A stretch of DNA of 10,329 nucleotides, from positions 1 to 10,329 of the forward strand of contig JAQERH010000060.1 in the NCBI GenBank assembly GCA_027698105.1, written 5' to 3'. The notes beneath the pieces are model-generated. The model did not search any database, had not been told where the DNA came from, and saw only the letters and a list, made by a program, of their open reading frames with translations. The position numbers and the translations under genes were made by a program. This stretch comes from Lachnospiraceae bacterium AM93-12TA (lineage in GTDB: Bacteria > Bacillota > Clostridia > Lachnospirales > Lachnospiraceae). This document shows, piece by piece, positions 6,329 through 10,329 of this stretch; the first letter of the stretch is position 1, and each line of letters starts with the position of its first letter.

Positions 6329-6721
6329 CTATTCATGCAGCTCCAGCGGCAGGCCGTCCGGATCAAAGAAAAACGTCATCTTCTTCTGTGTGTAATCGTC
6401 TGTCCGGATGGGTTCGCAGGAAATGCCAAGGGTCTCCAGCTCCCTGACTGCCTCCTCCACGCTCTCCACACGGAACGCCAGATGTCTCAGCCCGCAGGCC
6501 TCCGGTCTGTTTACGCGCTTCGGGGGATTCGGCTCCGCAAAAATCTCCAGCTCCACAGCATCAGATCCCTCTCCCACCTGTAAATCCAGCTTCCAGTCCT
6601 TTCTGTCCGCCCTGTAATTCTCCCGGATTACCCGAAACCCCAGCTGGTTCACGTAAAAATTCCTGGATTTTTCATAGTCTAATACAATAATCGCGATATG
6701 ATGAATAGATGATAATTTCAT
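6329..6721 (-). CDS. gloA2: YaeR/SMU1112c-type glyoxalase I-like metalloprotein (VOC fold)
   Basis: 130 residues forming one complete vicinal-oxygen-chelate domain. Resemblance to E. coli YaeR is strong from end to end: HHIAII (7-12), FYVNQLGF (22-29), NPPKRVNRPEACGLRHLAF (65-83), DPDGLPLELHE (120-130). The expected metal ligands are present: H8, E59, H80 and E127. The family binds a divalent metal and resembles glyoxalase I; the physiological substrate is not established, so detoxification of an aldehyde adduct is only a possibility. The best ribosome binding site, AAAGGA, is 13 bases from the ATG, which is long, but no other start preserves the domain. The gene has its own promoter and is followed by the MATE gene. 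Confidence 0.92.
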   Translation of the reverse strand: MKLSSIHHIAIIVLDYEKSRNFYVNQLGFRVIRENYRADRKDWKLDLQVGEGSDAVELEIFAEPNPPKRVNRPEACGLRHLAFRVESVEEAVRELETLGISCEPIRTDDYTQKKMTFFFDPDGLPLELHE

Positions 6722-6751
6722 AACTCTGCTTCATTCCTTTCTAACCTGAAT

Positions 6752-6780
6752 ATTGTATCATGGGGATTTTGCGCTGTACA
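6752..6780 (-). promoter_or_regulatory. Promoter of the gloA2-MATE pair
   Basis: On the minus strand TGTACA (complement of 6775-6780) and TACAAT (complement of 6752-6757) are 17 bases apart, and TGA directly before the -10 makes it an extended -10 promoter. It starts transcription about 25 bases upstream of the gloA2 ATG, after the terminator of the preceding VanZ-like gene. Confidence 0.6.
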
Positions 6781-6791
6781 GAAGTTTTTGA

Positions 6792-6836
6792 AACAAAAAC
6801 GCAGCAGAGTATCTATCTCCTTCCGTACCCTGCTGC
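6792..6836 (-). terminator. Terminator overlapping the end of the VanZ-like gene
   Basis: On the minus strand GCAGCAGGGTA (complement of 6826-6836) pairs with TACTCTGCTGC (complement of 6801-6811), one mismatch, followed by GTTTTTGTT. The stem includes the last coding bases of the VanZ-like gene (stop 6813-6815 lies in the loop). Confidence 0.65.
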
Positions 6837-7211
6837 TCTGTGAGCTGTATAAAATACAGCATATCCCAGTGCAGCCCCCGCCACGTTCGTTATGACGTCA
6901 TCCAGCTGAGAATATCCTCTGGACGTCATATATTGTACCGTTTCAATCCCTGCGCTGCACAGAAACGCAGAGAACAGGCATGCTGGGAATCGGAATCTTC
7001 TCTGTCCTCTAAAACGAAACAGCAGAGGAAACAGGAATCCAAAGGGAAGAAACAAAAGCACATTTTCCGCCACATAGGAATTTCCCTGGGCGCTGCGGCT
7101 GACAATGCGGCTGACGCAAAACGCCAGAACAGCCGCCCCGCATCCGGCCGCCAAGCTTACCGGAAGATTCTGACATGCCTCTTTTAAGTCTTCATAAATA
7201 TAGGGAAGCAT
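6813..7211 (-). CDS. VanZ-like membrane protein
   Basis: 132 residues from the chosen start. The sequence has about four hydrophobic helices and the VanZ-family signatures: ENVLLFLPFGFLFPLLF, then GIETVQYMTSRGYSQLDDVITNVAGAALGY. VanZ gave low-level teicoplanin resistance in the vanA cluster; most homologues like this one stand alone, and their function is unknown. The frame extends six codons further to an ATG at 7229, but that ATG is part of ATGAAAGGAA, whose AAAGGAA is a good ribosome binding site 8 bases before the ATG at 7211. I therefore prefer 7211. The gene has a terminator at its end and does not look coupled to its neighbours. Confidence 0.85.
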   Translation of the reverse strand: MLPYIYEDLKEACQNLPVSLAAGCGAAVLAFCVSRIVSRSAQGNSYVAENVLLFLPFGFLFPLLFRFRGQRRFRFPACLFSAFLCSAGIETVQYMTSRGYSQLDDVITNVAGAALGYAVFYTAHRAAGYGRR

Positions 7212-7248
7212 AGGGAAGGTTCCTTTCATTTTTTATATAGTCTCTCTC

Positions 7249-7254
7249 ATTATA
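7249..7254 (-). promoter_or_regulatory. Possible -10 box of the VanZ-like gene
   Basis: A perfect TATAAT on the minus strand, about 38 bases before the chosen start. The hexamer 17 bases upstream (TAGAAA) is a poor -35, so this call is weak. Confidence 0.3.
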
Positions 7255-7413
7255 AATGCAGCCGGGATATTTTTCTATAGACTGTTATCTGATAAAAAAG
7301 AAAAGCCGAAACATCATAAAATTTTGTATTGCATCCAGGATTCCCCTGCCAAATGTTTGATGAAATCTTTCCTGAATCAGTAAGATACTCTTCTTGTAAG
7401 AGTTTTCACAGAC

Positions 7414-7437
7414 CCCAATGCCGCAGACGGCATTGGG
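7414..7437. repeat. Perfect 10-bp inverted repeat
   Basis: CCCAATGCCG (7414-7423) and CGGCATTGGG (7428-7437) flank the tetraloop CAGA. There is no T-tract on either side. A second small hairpin ACTCTT-CTTGT-AAGAGT lies just to its left (7387-7403) and ends in TTTT. The stretch 7230-7487 holds no gene I can support. Confidence 0.6.
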
Positions 7438-7487
7438 ACAGATATGCACTGGCGATATAGAATCTTCGCCGACTAATGTTTATTTTT

Positions 7488-7997
7488 TCAAGATTGACTG
7501 GACTGCAGATACTTCTCTGCTTCCTTTTTGAACACATCTAAGGAATCTGCTTTAGCTGCCAGCTTTAATAAAGTCCTCAAATCTCCCAATTCCTCCAGCT
7601 CTTCCAACCGGTCCCTCAGCTGGTCTGGAACCGGCCCCAGCTCTTCCAGAAGCTCTAAAATATTCTCTCGTGTGGCCTCCAAGCGTCCTTCCTGCTTTTC
7701 ATCCTTCAACAGCTCTTCCAAAGTCATATAGCGCTCTCCCATTTCCCGGTCTGTCTTAATATCGCGAATGGTTTTCTGGAGCTGGCTTACCAGCCTGTCC
7801 TGAAAATCACCTTCGCTCTCCTTCAGATCAGCTGTCACAAATTTCAGAAATCTGACAAGCTCTGGCGGAACTGCTTCCTCATTTTCTCCCCTGGTACTCA
7901 GGAAAATCGTACAGATTCCGTCACCAGAAATCCTCTGCAGTTCTCCTCCACACTCATTTGGCGGCATCACACCTATGCTCGTTTCTGATAACTGCAC
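7488..7997 (-). pseudogene. 5'-truncated Rpn-type PD-(D/E)XK transposase/nuclease remnant
   Basis: The frame is open for 169 codons from a GTG at 7997, but no ribosome binding site precedes it and an in-frame stop lies seven codons upstream. From about residue 15 it matches the C-terminal part of the Rpn recombination-promoting nuclease/putative transposase family: E-C..L...GDG, IFLSTRGENEEAVPPELVRFLKFV (31-54), then the charged coiled-coil stretch with DREMGERYMTLEELLKDEKQEG and the helical tail LRTLLKLAAKADSLDVFKK. The whole N-terminal nuclease domain, about 120-150 residues with the catalytic D and E/Q-x-K, is missing, and the next 100 bases upstream do not supply it in any frame I could read. 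It is most likely non-functional. It lies just downstream of the toxin gene in the same direction. Confidence 0.7.
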
Positions 7998-8103
7998 AAC
8001 CGCAGTGAATCATAAAAAGAGCGACTGGTACAACACTGCCTTAAACACAACTTATCATGAGATGGCAGAACATTTCTCCGATAGATGCCTTTCATGTCTG
8101 CTA

Positions 8104-8397
8104 TTATCTTTTTATGTATCTTTTCAGTTCATCATAAAAGTTTTCTCTGGTTCCTGCCATGACAACAACCACTAACTCTCCATCTACACGCTCAATCGTA
8201 TATGCAAGTTCATAATTGGTCTTGTTATAATAAATGTCGTAACCATAAAACCCTGTCAAATCACCTGTTTTCGTTTCGCCTATTGTATAATCTTCTCTAA
8301 TCTTATCAATAGCCTCTTGATACAGTTTTTTCAGTTTCTTATCCTTCAGCTTTTTAATATACTTTGCTGCCGGAGGATCAAATCGTACTGGCAGCAT
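8104..8397 (-). CDS. RelE/ParE-superfamily toxin
   Basis: 97 residues with the small RelE/ParE fold: two N-terminal helices (PPAAKYIKKLKDKKLKKLYQEAIDKIR), then the beta sheet GDLTGFYGYDIYYNKTNYELAYTIERVDGELVVVVMAGTREN and the C-terminal helix FYDELKRYIKR. The family's members either cut ribosome-bound mRNA (RelE-like) or poison gyrase (ParE-like); the catalytic set is too variable to choose by eye. The ATG lies three bases after the antitoxin TGA, and its ribosome binding site GGAGGA is inside the last antitoxin codons. This points to translational coupling, so the toxin is made only when the antitoxin is translated. Confidence 0.85.
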   Translation of the reverse strand: MLPVRFDPPAAKYIKKLKDKKLKKLYQEAIDKIREDYTIGETKTGDLTGFYGYDIYYNKTNYELAYTIERVDGELVVVVMAGTRENFYDELKRYIKR

Positions 8398-8400
8398 GAA

Positions 8401-8778
8401 TCAATCCTCCGTTCCAAATACATCTTCATAGGTTGCATATTCTGCTTTTCCGGAGGCAATATTCTCAGCTTTAGCAAGCATTGCTTCTGCAGCCGGTCTG
8501 ATCTGTGCCTGACGCTTTTTGAATTCTGCAAGCAATTCTTCTCCAGACAAACCTTCCTTAATTAGATCTGTCAGAATCTGTTCAGCAAATTCACCACCCG
8601 CAACGGTCTTGATCGGACGTATAATAAGTTCATCGCCGCGCACAATGCATTCTGCTTCATCGCCAAAACCAAGCGACTGGTAAAACTTCTGTGGAATTGT
8701 AATCTGTCGCTTTGAAGAAATACTAAGAATTTTTCTGTTCATTTTTGTGTTTCCTCTTTCCATTACAGCTGTAGGCAT
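8401..8778 (-). CDS. AbrB/MazE/SpoVT-type antitoxin
   Basis: 125 residues. Residues about 13-58 form a swapped-hairpin AbrB DNA-binding domain (KILSISSKRQITIPQKFYQSLGFGDEAECIVRGDELIIRP, positions 16-55, given in outline). The remainder is a long charged helical region that would wrap the toxin. Role: antitoxin and autorepressor of the pair. Two starts are possible: ATG at 8778 with a near-perfect AAGGAGGT 7 bases upstream, chosen here, and ATG at 8742 (residue 13, directly before NRKILSIS) preceded by AGAGG. The first 12 residues are not part of the AbrB fold, so both forms might be made. The pair sits between the Rpn remnant and an IS256 element, a typical accessory setting. Confidence 0.85.
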   Translation of the reverse strand: MPTAVMERGNTKMNRKILSISSKRQITIPQKFYQSLGFGDEAECIVRGDELIIRPIKTVAGGEFAEQILTDLIKEGLSGEELLAEFKKRQAQIRPAAEAMLAKAENIASGKAEYATYEDVFGTED

Positions 8779-8856
8779 ACTTACTACCTCCTTCTTATCT
8801 TATGCAAATATATTTCTCTGTACTCTCATTTTCTTGGTTTCTTTGTTTCTAAGTTT

Positions 8857-8885
8857 ATTATAAAGACTGTCTTCATCAAAGTCAA
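8857..8885 (-). promoter_or_regulatory. Promoter of the toxin-antitoxin operon
   Basis: TTGACT (complement of 8880-8885) and TATAAT (complement of 8857-8862) are 17 bases apart, close to the consensus. The leader of about 70 bases up to the antitoxin ATG is AT-rich and would be the natural place for autoregulatory binding by the AbrB-type domain, though I see no clear palindrome. Confidence 0.7.
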
Positions 8886-8947
8886 TAGCCTACCATGCAA
8901 TATGTAAGCCCACCATATCACCAGGTCACTTTCTACCGATAGTGTCA

Positions 8948-8969
8948 AGATTTTTTCGCAAATTTAATT
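8948..8969 (+). repeat. Left inverted-repeat element of the IS
   Basis: AGATTTTTTCGCAAATTTAATT, matching the inverted copy at 10261-10279 except for three extra Ts and one C/T change. It is located 23 bases past the transposase stop codon. Confidence 0.55.
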
Positions 8970-8991
8970 CTTGCCGTTCAGTAGATGGCAG

Positions 8992-10181
8992 TTAACCGGC
9001 TATGATATCAGACAGCAGATCATCCTCCGGTCTGGAAAGATGAGCCATATTCATGTAGCGCCTGGTTCCCCATTGGGTTCCGACTACATGACGCAGTCTG
9101 GCACATACAAGCATCAAGGCACTTTGTCCATCAGGAAAAGCTCCGATTACTTTCGTGCGACGTTTAATCTCACGGTTTAACCGTTCGATGGTATTATTGG
9201 TCCGGATTCTGGTCCAGTGTTGAGTTGGAAAGTCCATGTAGGTTAGAGTTTCTTCTATGCCATCTTGTAGTTTTTTGGCGGCAGAGCTAAGCTTCATTTC
9301 CTTTAGTTTTTCGGCAACCTGCCGTGCTTTTTCGCGCGCTGCTTCCTTGCTTTCCTGGGCATGGATGGCCTTTAACATCATGGCTACAGCCTTCATCCTG
9401 TTACGTGGAGTAACAGAGAAAATGTTTCGATAAAAATGAACTGTGCAGCGCTGATAACGGGCATCCGGGAATACTTCCGGTATGGTTTCGAGCATTCCCA
9501 GATTTTTATCTCCAATGATCAGCCGGACTCCAGTTAAGCCTCGTTCTTTCAGCCATACAAAGAAGGAACGCCAGCTCTCCCTGTCTTCTTTCATACCTTC
9601 AGCCGCACCAATGATCTCACGGCAGCCATCGTTGCTGACTCCAATAGCAACAAGGATAGAAACATTTTGAATTTCACCACCCCAACTACGTTTCAGATAG
9701 ACACCATCCACATAGACATAGGGATAGCTGCCAACCAGTGGCCGTGTACGCCAGGCTTCAATATGCTCATATGCCTTTTTATTGATATTACTGATGGTTC
9801 CCGGGGATACTTTTGTTCCCCACAAAGCTTCTGTGATGTCTTCAACACGCCATACGGAAACGCCTGCCAGATAAATCAAAGCTTCTTCAACAGAAGATTC
9901 CCTGCGGCGGTAGCGTTCAATCATGGCAGTTTCAAATGAAACTCCTTTCAGCTTTGGAACTTTTAATTCTACGTCACTGGCAGTAGTCTGGAAATTTAGC
10001 TTGTAGTGGCTGGAGCGATATCCCTGACGGTCAGAAGAACGCTCATATTTCTGGGCATTTACGAGTTCGTCAGCTTCTTTATCAAGCAGAGCATTCAGAG
10101 TTTCTTCGACGCTACTGCGGACAAGATCCTTTAAATCATGTTTATTAAATCTTCATTGAGTTGTATCATGTTATCAGACAT
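8992..10181 (-). pseudogene. IS256-family transposase, frameshifted
   Basis: The natural start is the ATG at 10181 with AGGAGGT 8 bases upstream; it reads MSDNMIQLNEDLIN-MI and stops at 10131-10133. A one-base shift at about 10141-10143 (probable loss of one A from an A-run) restores HDLKDLVRSSVEETLNALLD and stays open to the TAA at 8992-8994, about 396 residues in total, the usual length. The DDE residues are intact; counted from the Met at 9924 they are D73 (YVDGVYLK), D139 (GDKNLGM) and E247 (NNTIERLNRE), with the CTVHFYRN motif at 160-167. Further wear compared with close relatives as I remember them: two residues missing in EEALI-YLAGVSV, and W for R in VSVWRVED. A shorter product could start at 9924 but would lack about 85 N-terminal residues, so transposition is probably lost. 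Confidence 0.85.
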
Positions 10182-10221
10182 GGTTCTATACCTCCTATGG
10201 TGAATTTTGTGTGGTAACTTT

Positions 10222-10251
10222 ATTCTACCAAACGGCTATAGACCATGTCTA
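10222..10251 (-). promoter_or_regulatory. Candidate transposase promoter
   Basis: TAGACA (complement of 10246-10251) and TAGAAT (complement of 10222-10227) are 18 bases apart, with TGG ahead of the -10 (extended -10). The -35 lies within the dyad ATAGAC-CAT-GTCTAT (10239-10253), which could be a regulatory site. Confidence 0.5.
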
Positions 10252-10260
10252 TTTTTATGA

Positions 10261-10279
10261 AATTGAATTTGCGAAATCT
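10261..10279 (-). repeat. Right inverted-repeat element of the IS
   Basis: Reads AGATTTCGCAAATTCAATT on the minus strand, the inverted partner of 8948-8969, about 80 bases upstream of the transposase start codon. Confidence 0.55.
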
Positions 10280-10292
10280 AAAATGAAATTTT

Positions 10293-10329
10293 AAATTCCA
10301 CCGTCCTCTTATGCGGTGGAATTTACCGC
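10293..10329. other. Two mutually exclusive hairpins at the window edge
   Basis: AAATTCCACCG (10293-10303) pairs perfectly with CGGTGGAATTT (10314-10324) across a 10-base loop. The right arm can instead fold with the last bases: GCGGT (10313-10317) with ACCGC (10325-10329). The structure is probably outside the IS and is cut by the end of the window, so its role (terminator, attenuator or IS flank) cannot be judged. Confidence 0.5.

Larger units (their letters stand above)
8941..10290 (-). mobile_element. IS256-family insertion sequence (approximate ends)
   Basis: A transposase of the IS256 (mutator-like) family fills the centre, and related inverted sequences lie outside both ends of the gene: AGATTTTTTCGCAAATTTAATT at 8948-8969 and, inverted, AGATTTCGCAAATTCAATT at 10261-10279. 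The span of about 1.35 kb is right for the family. The outermost bases of the two ends do not align cleanly, so the exact borders and any 8-9 bp target duplication were not determined. Confidence 0.7.

Noticed and set aside
6840..7187. A 115-codon open frame on the plus strand
   Set aside because: It is antisense to the VanZ-like gene, which carries clear family motifs.
7998..8103. Missing N-terminal part of the Rpn-type gene in another frame
   Set aside because: I read the minus-strand frames here and found stops and no PD-(D/E)XK motif; the nuclease domain seems truly absent.
10131..10181. Programmed -1 or +1 frameshifting of the transposase
   Set aside because: IS256-family elements normally have one uninterrupted transposase frame, there is no proper slippery heptamer, and other signs of decay are present.
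1..10329. CRISPR array, tRNA or rRNA genes
   Set aside because: No regularly spaced direct repeats and no tRNA or rRNA signature sequences were found by reading both strands.

Overview
The window looks like chromosome of a low-to-mid GC Firmicute of class Clostridia, most likely a Lachnospiraceae/Clostridium-type gut bacterium. The reasons are strong AGGAGG ribosome binding sites, TTGACA/TATAAT promoters, an M-box ahead of mgtE, a 3D-domain cell-wall protein, a cytidylate-kinase-like protein of the kind common in Clostridia, and an IS256-family transposase. The family assignment is inference from protein resemblance; no search was run.

Layout: 1-91 is the unassigned end of an upstream unit with its terminator. 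245-964 (+) encodes a secreted 3D-domain protein. 1140-1661 (-) encodes a cytidylate-kinase-like protein that converges on it across a long hairpin. 1951-2838 (+) encodes a LysR-type regulator divergent from the kinase-like gene. 2835-4696 (+) is a magnesium-uptake unit: a promoter overlapping the lysR stop codon, an M-box Mg2+ riboswitch with an intrinsic terminator, a 210-nt second leader holding a 25-codon upstream ORF and a 19-bp hairpin, then mgtE. 4826-7211 (-) holds a MATE efflux protein, a YaeR-type glyoxalase-fold protein and a VanZ-like membrane protein; a bidirectional terminator separates them from mgtE.

From about 7230 to the end the window is accessory DNA, all read on the minus strand: a 5'-truncated Rpn/PD-(D/E)XK transposase-nuclease remnant, an AbrB-type antitoxin with a RelE/ParE-type toxin under a good promoter, and an IS256-family insertion sequence whose transposase is broken by a one-base frameshift close to its start.

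The most interesting part is the mgtE leader. After the riboswitch terminator the RNA carries a short ORF whose product begins M-D-G-D-G-H-P-D, an acidic and proline-containing N-terminus of the type known to destabilise ribosomes when Mg2+ is low (as in enterobacterial MgtL). The middle of this ORF is one arm of a long hairpin. This suggests a second, translation-coupled Mg2+ checkpoint stacked behind the M-box.
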